A stretch of 64,000 nucleotides of DNA from Prevotellamassilia timonensis (GTDB taxonomy: Bacteria > Bacteroidota > Bacteroidia > Bacteroidales > Bacteroidaceae), in the NCBI RefSeq assembly GCF_900106785.1, contig NZ_LT629842.1, forward strand, positions 75,694-139,693, given 5' to 3'. The position numbers and the translations under genes are program-made. Positions 16,686 to 29,687 of the stretch are shown piece after piece. The notes below the pieces were generated by a model. It saw only the letters and a list, made by a program, of their open reading frames with translations. It was not told the DNA's origin and searched no databases. Numbering within the stretch: the stretch's first letter is position 1; each line of letters opens with the position of its first letter.

Positions 16686-17981
16686 TTATTTGCCAACTTT
16701 TTTTGTTTTTTCTGAAGTTTGAGGCTCCTCAGCGGGTGGAGCGGCGGGTTTGTGCGGCTTTTTGGCGTCCTCGTTTTCGTCCAGATAGATGCCAGCGGCC
16801 TTCTCCATGGCAATGGTTTCGGTGTCCAGTTCGTCGGTGATGCGCTCACTGCCCACCACGTAACGCCTGTAATATGATATGGCCAACGTGGTGACGGGCA
16901 AGGCAATGATAAGGCCGACAATGCCCAGAACGTAGCCCCATACCGACAGTGACAATAAAATGATGGCGGGGGGCAGCCCCATAATCTTGCCCATTATGCG
17001 CGGGGTGAAAATGGTGTCTTGCAACACCTGCACCACCAAATACACAATCAGTACCAGGCAGAGCAGCCACCAAAAGTTTTCGCCAGATTCGGCAGCCTTG
17101 AGCAGTGCCAGCAAGGCGGCAGGCACCATGCCGACCACTTGCAGGTAAGGCACAAAACTGATAACACCAATCAGGCAGCCAAGTCCTATGGGCATGGGAA
17201 ACCCGATAATCAAAAATCCGATAGAGAACATCACACAGTTGCTCAGTGCCACCAGTGCTTGTCCGCGAAAGTAACCCGCCATGCCGTGTTCGATGTCGCT
17301 CACCAGTTGCGCGGCAAATGCGCGCTTGTTGCGTGGCACAAACTTTATCCAGCCGTTGGCATACTTCTCGTAGTCGGTAAGTATGAACAGCAAGTATAGC
17401 AAGGCTATGAGTGAGCAAACAATGTTAATGATGATGCCGGCCGTGCTCCACAACACATTCCACAGTTTGGGCAGAGTTGTCTTGAAGGCTGACATCACGT
17501 CCTTTTGCTGCAGCAGGTGCTCTATTTGGTATTCGTTGATGTGGCGGTGCAGAAATTGCTGCACAGGCACGGGTATGGTATTGTTGTTGATGCCCCCTTG
17601 TATGTACGAGAGAGCCACGTCTTTAAGGTGTCCAATCTCCTCAATCATGGGCGGCACCACAATATAAATGAATCCGGCTATGGCCCCGCATGTGAGCAGC
17701 AGGGTGATGATAATGGCCAGCAAGCGGTTGCGCAGCCTGCATTTGTTTTGCAAGAAACGCACCACCGGGTAGAGCAGATAAGCTACCATCCATGCTACAA
17801 AGAAAGGTATCAGCACCCCGCTCAAATAGTATAGCGCAGTGCCGAGTCCGGCAATGAGTAGCAGCCCGATTAGTCCGCGAATAAAGCGGTCGAAAGTAAT
17901 GGGTGACTGTCCGCCCACCTTGAAGGCTGCATTATCAGGTGTGCCGTTGTTGGCAGAATTGTTCTGTGTCATAGGACGCAT
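16686..17981 (-). CDS. AI-2E family transporter (PerM-like membrane protein)
   Basis: This 431-residue inner membrane protein has about eight hydrophobic helices: a pair near 33-75, one near 90-112, one near 180-205, and a cluster between 240 and 370. The motif QDTIFTPRIMGKIMGLPP is characteristic of the AI-2E/PerM family. Members export small molecules or act as Na+/H+ antiporters, and most substrates are unknown. The C-terminal 55 residues are charged, Pro/Lys-rich and probably cytoplasmic. An in-frame ATG nine bases downstream is an alternative start. It stands alone on the minus strand, next to the prophage attachment tRNA. Confidence 0.88.
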   Translation of the reverse strand: MRPMTQNNSANNGTPDNAAFKVGGQSPITFDRFIRGLIGLLLIAGLGTALYYLSGVLIPFFVAWMVAYLLYPVVRFLQNKCRLRNRLLAIIITLLLTCGAIAGFIYIVVPPMIEEIGHLKDVALSYIQGGINNNTIPVPVQQFLHRHINEYQIEHLLQQKDVMSAFKTTLPKLWNVLWSTAGIIINIVCSLIALLYLLFILTDYEKYANGWIKFVPRNKRAFAAQLVSDIEHGMAGYFRGQALVALSNCVMFSIGFLIIGFPMPIGLGCLIGVISFVPYLQVVGMVPAALLALLKAAESGENFWWLLCLVLIVYLVVQVLQDTIFTPRIMGKIMGLPPAIILLSLSVWGYVLGIVGLIIALPVTTLAISYYRRYVVGSERITDELDTETIAMEKAAGIYLDENEDAKKPHKPAAPPAEEPQTSEKTKKVGK

Positions 17982-18040
17982 ATTTAATAGAGTTTGAAAA
18001 CCCTCTTTGGGCTTTCTGTGGCAAATATATCTATTTTATC

Positions 18041-18177
18041 TCAAAAAGGTGCAAGTCGAGCGCACAAAGTCAAACTTGTTTGAATTTTGTGCCGAGGCGC
18101 AGCCCCTTTTATTCAAAAAGGTGCAAGTCGAGCGCACAAAGTCAAACTTGTTTGAAATTTGTGCCGAGGCGCAGCCC
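18041..18177. repeat. Two tandem copies of a 72-bp palindromic intergenic element
   Basis: Units at 18041-18106 and 18113-18177 are nearly identical. Each can fold on itself: GCACAAAGTCAAAC pairs with the following TTTGAATTTTGTGC. The unit ends with GCCGAGGCGCAGCCC. I recall similar short elements before genes in other Bacteroidales genomes. They lie between the divergent transporter gene and rsmI and could form a hairpin in either transcript. Confidence 0.6.
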
Positions 18178-18238
18178 GTCTTTACCCTAAAAAAGAGGAA
18201 AAGCCCCGCTTTTTGTTTGCACAACAACAAAATAGCTA

Positions 18239-18246
18239 TATATTTG
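18239..18246 (+). promoter_or_regulatory. -7 promoter box of rsmI
   Basis: TATATTTG fits TAnnTTTG and ends four bases before the rsmI ATG, so the transcript should be leaderless or nearly so. The same four-base spacing is seen before the IS transposase gene and argB. Confidence 0.6.
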
Positions 18247-18250
18247 CACC

Positions 18251-18964
18251 ATGGGAACACTCTATTTAGTACCCACACCCGTGGGAAATCTTGAAGACAT
18301 AACCCTCCGAGCCTTGCGCATTTTGAAGGAGGCCGATGTGGTTCTGGCCGAAGACACCCGCACCTCGGGCATACTGCTCAAGCATTTTGAAATAAAGAAT
18401 CAGCTGGTGTCGCACCACAAGTTCAACGAGCACCAAACGGCCGATGCCTTTGCCGCGCGCATGGCAGCCGGCGAGGTTATGGCACTCATTTCCGACGCTG
18501 GCACGCCGGGCATCTCCGACCCCGGCTTCATGTTGGTGCGGGCCTGCGTAGCCCGTGGCGTAACGGTGCAGTGCCTGCCTGGCCCCACCGCCTTTGTGCC
18601 GGCTCTTGTAGCATCGGGCCTGCCCTGCGAGCGTTTCACCTTCGAGGGCTTCTTGCCCCAAAAGAAAGGGCGTGCCACCCGTTTGGCCGCCCTGCAGGAG
18701 GAGCCCCGCACCATGATATTTTACGAATCGCCCTACCGCGTAGTAAAGACCCTCACCCAGTTCGTCGAGGTGTTTGGTCCAGAGCGTCACTGCTCGGCTT
18801 GTCGTGAAATATCAAAAATACACGAAGAGAGCGTGCGCGGCACCCTTGCCGAGGTGCTGGCCCACTTTACCGAAACCGAGCCGCGTGGCGAGTTCGTTAT
18901 TGTGGTTGAAGGCTATGAAGCCCCCAAGAAAAAGAAAAAAGACACTAAACACGACGCAGAATAA
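18251..18964 (+). CDS. rsmI: 16S rRNA (cytidine-1402-2'-O)-methyltransferase
   Basis: This 237-residue protein uses S-adenosylmethionine to methylate the 2'-hydroxyl of C1402 in 16S rRNA, in the ribosomal P site, which tunes decoding accuracy. The family signatures LVPTPVGNLEDITLRAL (residues 5-21), EDTRTSG (near 34), SDAGTPGISDPG (near 80) and LPGPTAFVPAL (near 108) are all visible. FYESPYR (near 157) is also conserved. A Lys-rich tail (PKKKKKDTK) ends the protein. The ATG lies five bases after the -7 box. Confidence 0.95.
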   Translation: MGTLYLVPTPVGNLEDITLRALRILKEADVVLAEDTRTSGILLKHFEIKNQLVSHHKFNEHQTADAFAARMAAGEVMALISDAGTPGISDPGFMLVRACVARGVTVQCLPGPTAFVPALVASGLPCERFTFEGFLPQKKGRATRLAALQEEPRTMIFYESPYRVVKTLTQFVEVFGPERHCSACREISKIHEESVRGTLAEVLAHFTETEPRGEFVIVVEGYEAPKKKKKDTKHDAE

Positions 18965-19011
18965 ACGTGCTAAGTCTGCAAATTATTCATATTCGCTAAT
19001 ATCTTTCCGTT

Positions 19012-19893
19012 ATGAAGAAGTTAATCATGCTGCTTGCAGCAGTGTGCACCTTGTCGTTTGTCACATCGTGCAACACCAAAAAAGAAAAAGAGCAAGAGGC
19101 TCAGGACCCCAATGCGGCTACCATAGACTCTTTGCGCCAAGCACTTGCCCAGTCGCAGAACGAGTCGAGCGACATGTTTGAAACGCTGTCGCAGATACAG
19201 GACGGCTTTGACCAGATAAACGAAGCTGAGGGCATAGTAAATGTTGAAAACCGCCAGGGTGAAAAAGGCAACAAGCAGCGCATCATCGACAACATGACGC
19301 TCATTCAGAACAAACTGAAACTCAACCGCGAGCTTATAGCCAATCTGCAACAGCAGTTGCGTGCGTCAAACCAAAGCGACTCGCGCACCAAGGCCAAGCT
19401 CGAGGAGATGGTGGCCAACTTTAACAAGCAGCTCGAAGACAAGAGCAAGGAGATAGAAGACCTCCGTGCCCAGCTGGCTGAGAAGGACATCAAAATAGCC
19501 GAACAAGGCGAGCAAATTAACGCGTTAAACACCAATGTGAGTGACTTGACGCAAAAGAATGAGGAAAAGGCGCGCACTGTGGCTGCACAGGACAAGGAAC
19601 TGAACACAGCCTACTATGTGTTTGGCACCAAGCGCGAGTTGCGTGAGCAGCGCATATTGCAACGTGGCGACGTGCTGAAGAGCAACGACTTTAACAAGGA
19701 CTACTTTACGCGCATCGACCTGCGTGTGACCAGAACCATACGCCTCTATTCAAAGAGTGCCAAGCTCATGACCAGCCACCCGGCCAGTTCATATTCGCTC
19801 GACAAGGACGCCCAGGGACAGTACACCTTGCGCATAACCAATCCGCAAGCTTTCTGGAGCGTGAGCAAATACCTTGTCATTACTGTAAAATAA
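19012..19893 (+). CDS. Coiled-coil lipoprotein, Cbp1-type collagen-binding adhesin family
   Basis: This 293-residue lipoprotein has a signal ending at FVTSC (Cys20), then a long coiled coil (about 40-200, with NKQRIIDNMTLIQNKLKLNREL) and a conserved C-terminal domain of about 90 residues starting at LNTAYYVFGTKRELREQ. The family is widespread in Bacteroidales, and one member has been named Cbp1, a collagen-binding glycoprotein adhesin. That activity cannot be assumed here. The protein should sit in the outer membrane. It begins 47 bp after rsmI, with no clear promoter between them, so co-transcription is possible. Confidence 0.8.
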   Translation: MKKLIMLLAAVCTLSFVTSCNTKKEKEQEAQDPNAATIDSLRQALAQSQNESSDMFETLSQIQDGFDQINEAEGIVNVENRQGEKGNKQRIIDNMTLIQNKLKLNRELIANLQQQLRASNQSDSRTKAKLEEMVANFNKQLEDKSKEIEDLRAQLAEKDIKIAEQGEQINALNTNVSDLTQKNEEKARTVAAQDKELNTAYYVFGTKRELREQRILQRGDVLKSNDFNKDYFTRIDLRVTRTIRLYSKSAKLMTSHPASSYSLDKDAQGQYTLRITNPQAFWSVSKYLVITVK

Positions 19894-20379
19894 ACCCGCA
19901 CAAACCGCACTCTTTCCTACACAACTTTTTATTTGCAATAGTGCCTGCACTCTGTGCTAATTGTACTGAACGGTGTGATAATAAGGGCGTTATGTGACGT
20001 AGGTGACATCGAAAAATGCCTACACACTTGCCCACACTCGTCTGCACGTTTGTCTACACTTGCCTGCACTGTGCGCAAAAAGTTATGTAAGGTTGTAGCG
20101 CACGAGTCAACCACACCTTGGCAACACCCGTTGCGGAGCGTGTAAAAACTGTTGCGTGCGGTAAGAAATGGTAGAATGAACAGTCAAATGCGCTGTCGTT
20201 TCTGCCTCCCGTGACATGGTTTTCTATCTCCCGTAGTACGAACGGTTGCGGCACACGGTGCAAATGCGCAGAGCGTAGGCAAAATGTCGGACAACAAAGT
20301 GTAGAGACCATATCGGGGTAAAAGTGCATGCACTATGTACTGCACCCTGCACTCAACATACAATGTAAAATTTACAATC
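19894..20379. other. Gene-free stretch with 10-bp phased words
   Basis: I see no credible gene here. From about 20020 to 20080 the minus strand reads as roughly 10-bp words of the type AAGTGTAGAC and AAGTGCAGGC. The same words occur in opposite orientation at 47136-47190. The rest (20090-20340) has no structure that I can name. The lipoprotein gene downstream starts at 20380. Confidence 0.5.
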
Positions 20380-21081
20380 ATGAACAGGATAAAGTTGTTA
20401 GCATACAAAGGCACAATGTCAGCCGCCATGGTGCTCAGCTTGGCCATGGGAGTGAGTTCGTGCAGCTACAACCAATTTGCGGGAGTGGCCACGGGCAGTT
20501 CGTTAGGTGGTATGCTCGGTTCGAGCATAGGCGGACTGATGGGCGGTCCGCGAGGTGCTGACAGAGGCACCTTGGCCGGCATGATAATAGGTGGTGCGGT
20601 AGGAGCCGCAGCCACTGCTCCCCATACACCAAAGGCTGACACGCAAAACGACAGTTACGCCTACGGCAACGATACCCCTGGCAGCGGCAACGATGTGCAG
20701 TATGGCACCTACAACAATCCGCGCTACAAGTCGGCTGTGGCTGTCCATAGCGATTTGCAGTCACTCGAGGTGAGCAACATACATTTTCTTGACGACAACA
20801 ACAACCAGCGACTCGACGCCGATGAACAAGCCTGCATCGTGTTCGACATTTATAACCGTGGTTCACGCACTCTCTACAATGTAGCCCCCAACATTGTGTG
20901 CAGCAACAAGCGTGTAGGCATCTCGCCAGCCGCCACAGTGGCCAGCGTGCTGCCGGGGCAGGGCATACGCTACAAGGCCACCGTTGTGGCCCCCCATCGC
21001 CTGAAGGGGCAGCCATTGCGCTTCACCATCAGTTTTGGCACGGGCAAACAAGCCGTTGTGGCCAAGGAATTTAGCATTTAG
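20380..21081 (+). CDS. Glycine-zipper lipoprotein
   Basis: I chose the ATG at 20380 because it gives a lipoprotein signal ending GVSSC; the in-frame ATG at 20335 would add 15 unrelated residues. The product has about 233 residues. After the lipobox comes a glycine zipper (GGMLGSSIGGLMGG through GMIIGGAVGAAA, about 40-85), which packs into or across a membrane. A linker rich in Asn, Asp and Tyr follows, and then a beta-rich C-terminal domain (about 130-233) with Ca-like DDNNNQRLDADE near 145. Glycine-zipper lipoproteins often stabilise the envelope. The exact role is unknown. Confidence 0.7.
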   Translation: MNRIKLLAYKGTMSAAMVLSLAMGVSSCSYNQFAGVATGSSLGGMLGSSIGGLMGGPRGADRGTLAGMIIGGAVGAAATAPHTPKADTQNDSYAYGNDTPGSGNDVQYGTYNNPRYKSAVAVHSDLQSLEVSNIHFLDDNNNQRLDADEQACIVFDIYNRGSRTLYNVAPNIVCSNKRVGISPAATVASVLPGQGIRYKATVVAPHRLKGQPLRFTISFGTGKQAVVAKEFSI

Positions 21082-21087
21082 CTTTAT

Positions 21088-21650
21088 TGGTTGACAAGTT
21101 GACGGGTAAGTATCTCAAGTTTCGGATTTAGCAAGGGCGGGCTGAAAGCCCAATGGAGCCCATAGCCCAGGGCAAGCGAAGCGGCACCCTGGGTATCGCG
21201 TGTTGAAGCAGTCGCGCCCTGTAAGGGCAAAAGCTTTAAGACATGGTGCAGGTGTTGAACAAAACATACATGCGATATTCCACTTTAAGACCGCGAATTT
21301 ATCTGTCATGTAAGAATAACAACATAAAGGATTAAGGCTTTTGCCCTTTCTGGGCGCGACTGCTCCAACACGGGGGCCCCAGGGTGTCGCTTCGCTTGCC
21401 CTGGGCTGTGTGCTACATTGGGCTTTTATTGACATCATCGGCTGCGGCTCAGCAATTCAAGCAAGCTTGATTGCATTCGCCTTGCACGATGATTCAGCCC
21501 GCCCTTGTTAAATCCGAAACTTCAGTAAGTATGCTTTACGCTGCTTATTACGTTAAAGTCAGAATGGTCAGAAACAAAACAAACTTACCCGTCAACCTGT
21601 CAACTCATCAACTCATCAACTCATCAACTCATCAACCCGCAAACCTGTCT
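21088..21650. repeat. Palindromic element of family P1 (copy 1) with octamer arms
   Basis: The core (about 21118-21523) is a long imperfect palindrome ending in TTTCGGATTTAGCAAG and its inverse. It contains CCCAGGGCAAGCGAAGCGG and its mirror. A near copy lies at 43412-43751. This copy has an extra segment of about 65 bp in its right half (21428-21495). Outside the core, arms of 8-bp words occur: GGTTGACA/AGTTGACG on the left and ATCAACTC repeated four times on the right (21590-21650), just before the MATE gene. No protein gene is apparent inside. Confidence 0.75.
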
Positions 21651-21670
21651 ACTAAGCACCGTAACTATAT

Positions 21671-23017
21671 ATGAATGCAACCACCGCCAACACCTGGAAT
21701 CGCTATTACCGTCCCATATTGCAGCTTGGTGTGCCCATTGCCATAGGCCAGTTGGGCGTTATCATCATGGGTTTTGCCGACACCATGATGGTAGGGCGCT
21801 TCAGCACCGATGCACTGGCAGCCGCCTCGTTTGTCAACGCCGTGTTCAACCTTTTTGTCTACATGATGTTAGGTTATAGCTATGGTTTGACTCCCCTCAT
21901 CAGTTCGTTGGTAGGGCAGGGGCGTCGGGCTGAGGCTGGCGGCACCTTGAAGTATGGCCTGATATGCAACCTCGTCTTTGCCCTGTTGCTCATGCTCATT
22001 TTGGGCGTAGGTTACTGCTTTATTGACCGCATGGGGCAGCCCGCCGAAATATTGCCATTGGTACGGCCCTATTACATAACCATTGGTGCCTCGCTCCTGT
22101 TTGTGGCACTGTTCAATGCCCTGCGCCAGTTTACCGACGGCATATCCGAAACCTCTACCGGCATGTGGGTCATACTTGTGGGCAATGTGCTCAACATTGT
22201 GGGCAACTTTGTGCTAATCTATGGTGTTGGACCCTTTCCGCGCCTCGGTTTGCTTGGTGCCGGTGTCAGCACACTCACGGCACGCATCATAATGGCCGTC
22301 ATCATGGTGGCCTTGCTACTCGGGCGCAAGCGTTATGCCGCATATCGCCAGGGCTTCTGCCAGTCGGCAGTGCGCACCGCCAGTTTGTTGCACATCAACA
22401 GGCAGTCGTTCCCCATCTCCCTGCAAATGGGCATGGAGAGTGGTGCCTTCACCGTGAGCGGCATCATGGCCGGTTGGCTTGGTGCCGTCGATTTGGCCAC
22501 CTACCAGGTGATGATAACCCTTGGCGGACTCGGTTTCCTGCTGTATTACAGTTTTGGGTCGGGCATCACCATACGTGTGGCCCACTTCTATGGCCAGAAC
22601 GACTGGAGCAGTGTGCGCAGCACCACGCGTGCCGGCGTGTTCATATTGTTAGGCATGGCCGCCATATCGTCCATGATATTCTATTTCGGTGGCGAATTTA
22701 TCATACACGGTTTCACCTCCGACCCCGCCGTCATATCATTGTCCCTCACCCTCATACTGCCCATGATACTCTATCAGTTGGGCGACTCCATGCAAATATG
22801 CTTTGCCAACGCCCTGCGAGGCACCTCGCACGTGATGGCCATGATGTGGGTAGCTTTTGTCAGCTACGTGGTAGTCAACATACCGGCTGGCTACTTGCTG
22901 GCCTTCCCCTGTGGTTTAGGCGTGGTGGGCCTGTATCTGGCGTTCAGCATCGGTCTTATTTTGGCCGCGAGCCTTTTTGCTTGGAACTTTTACAAGGTAA
23001 TGCGCCGCGTGGCATGA
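21671..23017 (+). CDS. MATE family efflux transporter
   Basis: This 448-residue inner membrane protein has twelve predicted helices in two similar halves, the fold of multidrug and toxin extrusion transporters, which use an Na+ or H+ gradient to expel cationic compounds. The N-terminal motif GVPIAIGQLGVIIMGFADTMMVG (residues 14-36) is typical for the first helix. The second half starts with FPISLQMGMESGAF near 246. The substrate cannot be predicted. The leader is made of octamer repeats from the P1 element, and a second octamer inverted repeat follows the gene (23025-23125). Confidence 0.92.
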   Translation: MNATTANTWNRYYRPILQLGVPIAIGQLGVIIMGFADTMMVGRFSTDALAAASFVNAVFNLFVYMMLGYSYGLTPLISSLVGQGRRAEAGGTLKYGLICNLVFALLLMLILGVGYCFIDRMGQPAEILPLVRPYYITIGASLLFVALFNALRQFTDGISETSTGMWVILVGNVLNIVGNFVLIYGVGPFPRLGLLGAGVSTLTARIIMAVIMVALLLGRKRYAAYRQGFCQSAVRTASLLHINRQSFPISLQMGMESGAFTVSGIMAGWLGAVDLATYQVMITLGGLGFLLYYSFGSGITIRVAHFYGQNDWSSVRSTTRAGVFILLGMAAISSMIFYFGGEFIIHGFTSDPAVISLSLTLILPMILYQLGDSMQICFANALRGTSHVMAMMWVAFVSYVVVNIPAGYLLAFPCGLGVVGLYLAFSIGLILAASLFAWNFYKVMRRVA

Positions 23018-23024
23018 TGGGTAG

Positions 23025-23125
23025 ACGGGTTGACAAGTTGACGGGTAAGTTTGCCAAGCTTCTTACCATTCCAGCATAATAAGTAGCATAACCGCACACT
23101 TACTTTTCAACCCGTAAACCAAGAA
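23025..23125. repeat. Octamer inverted repeat after the MATE gene
   Basis: Phased words GGGTAGAC, GGGTTGAC, AAGTTGAC and GGGTAAGT (23025-23050) are mirrored by CTTACTTTTCAACCCGTAAACC near 23098-23120. The words match those of the P1 copy-1 arms on the other side of the gene, so the MATE gene is bracketed by related arms. Confidence 0.5.
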
Positions 23126-23192
23126 TAGTAGCTAACGTTCAGCGGCATCTACACCTTGACATCGCAGTATTAAGTATTTAATTTATGAAGAA

Positions 23193-23852
23193 ATGAAGAG
23201 GAATATTACTTGTTTGATAATGTGTGCAGTGTCTTGTGCCATGGTTGCACAAACCACCGGCGAGGAGGCTGGGCATACTTGGATTGATATGGGATTGCCC
23301 AGTGGCATTAAATGGGCTTCGGTCAATATCGGTGCCAATCGTCCTCAAGACGCAGGCAGTTACTATGCGTGGGGCGAAACGACCTCGAAAACAAGCTATC
23401 GGTGGGCTACCTACGCTCATGGCGCAGGTTATAAATCGCTCACGAAGTATTCAAATGCTGATGGTTTAATGTCGCTCGATGCCACCGATGATGCCGTTAC
23501 CAGCACATGGGGTGGCACATGGCGTATGCCCACCAAGGCAGAGTGGGCAGAACTCCAAGCGAATTGCGATTGGACATGGACTGACGACTACAACCAAACA
23601 GGCGTTGCAGGATATGTGGTAGCAAGCAAAAGCAGCGAAGCCTCACTCTTTTTGCCTGCGGCAGGTTGTCGTTATGCCAATCAGTTTAACGAGAAAGGCG
23701 TACACGGATATTACTGGTCGAGTTCGCTCTACCAAACCTCTACTTACTGTGGCTCTGCCTACCAGTTGCAATTTACCCAAGTTTATGCCAAGCCAGATTG
23801 GAATTACGCCCGCTATTATGGCTCTTCTGTGCGTGGTGTGTGTAATCCCTAA
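23193..23852 (+). CDS. Secreted FISUMP-domain protein
   Basis: This 219-residue protein has a signal peptide (about 1-20, ending at MVAQT). It then has a domain resembling the Fibrobacter major paralogous (FISUMP)/DUF1566 family: WIDMGLPSGIKWASVNIGAN, YYAWGETT, WRMPTKAEWAEL and a C-terminal GYYWSSS...SVRGVC pattern. The domain is related to the C-type-lectin-like fold and occurs in secreted or surface proteins of Bacteroidota. The ligand is unknown. It lies 86 bp upstream of the protease gene on the same strand and may be co-transcribed with it. Confidence 0.75.
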   Translation: MKRNITCLIMCAVSCAMVAQTTGEEAGHTWIDMGLPSGIKWASVNIGANRPQDAGSYYAWGETTSKTSYRWATYAHGAGYKSLTKYSNADGLMSLDATDDAVTSTWGGTWRMPTKAEWAELQANCDWTWTDDYNQTGVAGYVVASKSSEASLFLPAAGCRYANQFNEKGVHGYYWSSSLYQTSTYCGSAYQLQFTQVYAKPDWNYARYYGSSVRGVCNP

Positions 23853-23938
23853 ACAACAAAGCGTGTGGGCGTCACACAATCTTCAGTGTGGAGAATGGCG
23901 CCTAAAATGATATTAAACATCTACTTGATACAGATAAA

Positions 23939-25354
23939 ATGAGAAAGACATCAATTATATTTGCATTGATATTCGCGCTGAGCACCATGTTCCCCACTTC
24001 TTCGGCAAAAGCTAAGAGGGTGCAATATTGGGCAAAAGGCGTCAGCGTAGAGGGCGGCTGGTACAACACCTTCCAGTTTACGAATGGTTGCTGGGCTGCA
24101 GTTAGTAGCAACATGATAGCTTGGTGGCAAGATCGCATAAAGGAACGGTACATCTATACTGGTAAATGCTGGGACCCAGAGGAAATCAATCGGGAATTTG
24201 ATCGCAACTCCTACTTTGGCGATAATGGTGACTATGTGTTTAAGGCCCTTGATTGGTATCTGAAAGAGACGCATCCAACCATTGTTTACTCACGTTCCGA
24301 TATTTCTCAGAACTACCTCCCCGTGGGCGACTACGATAATCCAATCATCTTCACGCGAGGCTGGATAAATTCCAACGAAGAGATATTAACCGAGGTGTTG
24401 CTGAGGTATTTCACTACGGGTAACTACATTGCACAAATTCGTGACAACAACCACGCTTGGACATTGTGGGCGATTGAAATAGATACTGAAACTAACACCA
24501 TCACGCGTATATGGGTGACCGATTCTGTGCCCAATGATCGCAGTAATCCCAAAAAGGAAATATTTGCCCTCGAACCCAAACACTGGAATGACTATTTCTA
24601 TTTTGAACGAGGAATCTACGATGAGGAGAATAATGCTTGGGACGTTCAGGCCCTACACCCTGAGGAGTTGACCTTCTTTGGTATAGAAGGCCGATTCTTA
24701 GTCGATTCCGAAGGCGAACCCGTGTTCGAGTCAAACACGCCCGCAACTCCCACCCAAGTGGAAGTGAAGATGAGCGCAGCCACCCAACTGCAAGACGTGG
24801 CATCTGTTGCCACCTTTAGCGCACCCTTTAACGCGGTAGTGCCCAATGGTGCAAAAGCATGGTATGTTAAGCAAGTTGACGGCGACATGGCACAACTCAC
24901 TGCGGTGCCCGAAGGCTATGCCATTCCTGCCGAGCAAGGCGTTTTGTTGACCACAAACTCTGCAACCGATGTGCTGGTTATGGAACAAGCTGACGCTTCG
25001 ACCCCAGTGGCCGAACTCACAGACAACCGTTTGCAAGCCAACGCACAGGGCGACCACGTGATAGCATCAGACGACAATGCTTATGTGCTGGCTTCCCAAC
25101 AGGGGCAAATGGCCTTTTACCGTGCCAAAGTGGGTAGCACATTGCCACGCTACAAGGCATATTTGCAATGGAACGCTACGCTACCTGCCATAACCATGAA
25201 CTTTGGCGGCACGCAAACCTCGGTAAGCAATGTGGTGGAGACTGGCACAAACGTGCCCACCGCGGTTTATGGCATCGACGGACGTAAATGTTCAACCACT
25301 CAAGCCAAGGGCATGTACATTGTAAATGGTAAAAAGATAATGCTTAACCCCTAA
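23939..25354 (+). CDS. Secreted IdeS/Mac-like cysteine protease (C66-type)
   Basis: This 471-residue secreted protein has a signal peptide of about 24 residues. The catalytic domain opens with YWAKGVSVEGGWY, the same order as the start of IdeS, the IgG-cleaving enzyme of Streptococcus pyogenes. The catalytic triad is visible: Cys51 in NGCWAAVSSNMIAWW, His172 in NNHAWTLWAIEID and Asp195 in WVTDSVPND. The oxyanion-hole Lys that IdeS has ten residues before its Cys is not seen here. Residues about 265-440 form a beta-rich domain common in Prevotella surface proteins. The C-terminus (GMYIVNGKKIMLNP) resembles a degenerate type IX sorting tail. Immunoglobulin as substrate is inference. Confidence 0.75.
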   Translation: MRKTSIIFALIFALSTMFPTSSAKAKRVQYWAKGVSVEGGWYNTFQFTNGCWAAVSSNMIAWWQDRIKERYIYTGKCWDPEEINREFDRNSYFGDNGDYVFKALDWYLKETHPTIVYSRSDISQNYLPVGDYDNPIIFTRGWINSNEEILTEVLLRYFTTGNYIAQIRDNNHAWTLWAIEIDTETNTITRIWVTDSVPNDRSNPKKEIFALEPKHWNDYFYFERGIYDEENNAWDVQALHPEELTFFGIEGRFLVDSEGEPVFESNTPATPTQVEVKMSAATQLQDVASVATFSAPFNAVVPNGAKAWYVKQVDGDMAQLTAVPEGYAIPAEQGVLLTTNSATDVLVMEQADASTPVAELTDNRLQANAQGDHVIASDDNAYVLASQQGQMAFYRAKVGSTLPRYKAYLQWNATLPAITMNFGGTQTSVSNVVETGTNVPTAVYGIDGRKCSTTQAKGMYIVNGKKIMLNP

Positions 25355-25364
25355 CGACATAAAT

Positions 25365-29587
<4,223 letters not shown>

Positions 29588-29599
29588 CAACTGAATAAA

Positions 29600-29678
29600 A
29601 GTTTGGCGTTTCAGCAATGTATGGTTACTAAGTTTGTAACTTTGCAATCGTACATTGTTGAAACGCCAAACTCTTTTT
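29600..29678 (+). terminator. 22-bp terminator hairpin with an embedded promoter
   Basis: Arms 29600-29621 and 29651-29672 pair over 22 bp with one mismatch, and TCTTTTTTG follows, so a transcript reading through from the beta-galactosidase gene would terminate here. The 29-base loop contains the -7 box TAACTTTG (29637-29644). A transcript from that promoter would start near 29651, at the right arm, and lack the left arm. It could then not form the terminator. Confidence 0.7.
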
Positions 29679-29687
29679 TGTAAGGAT

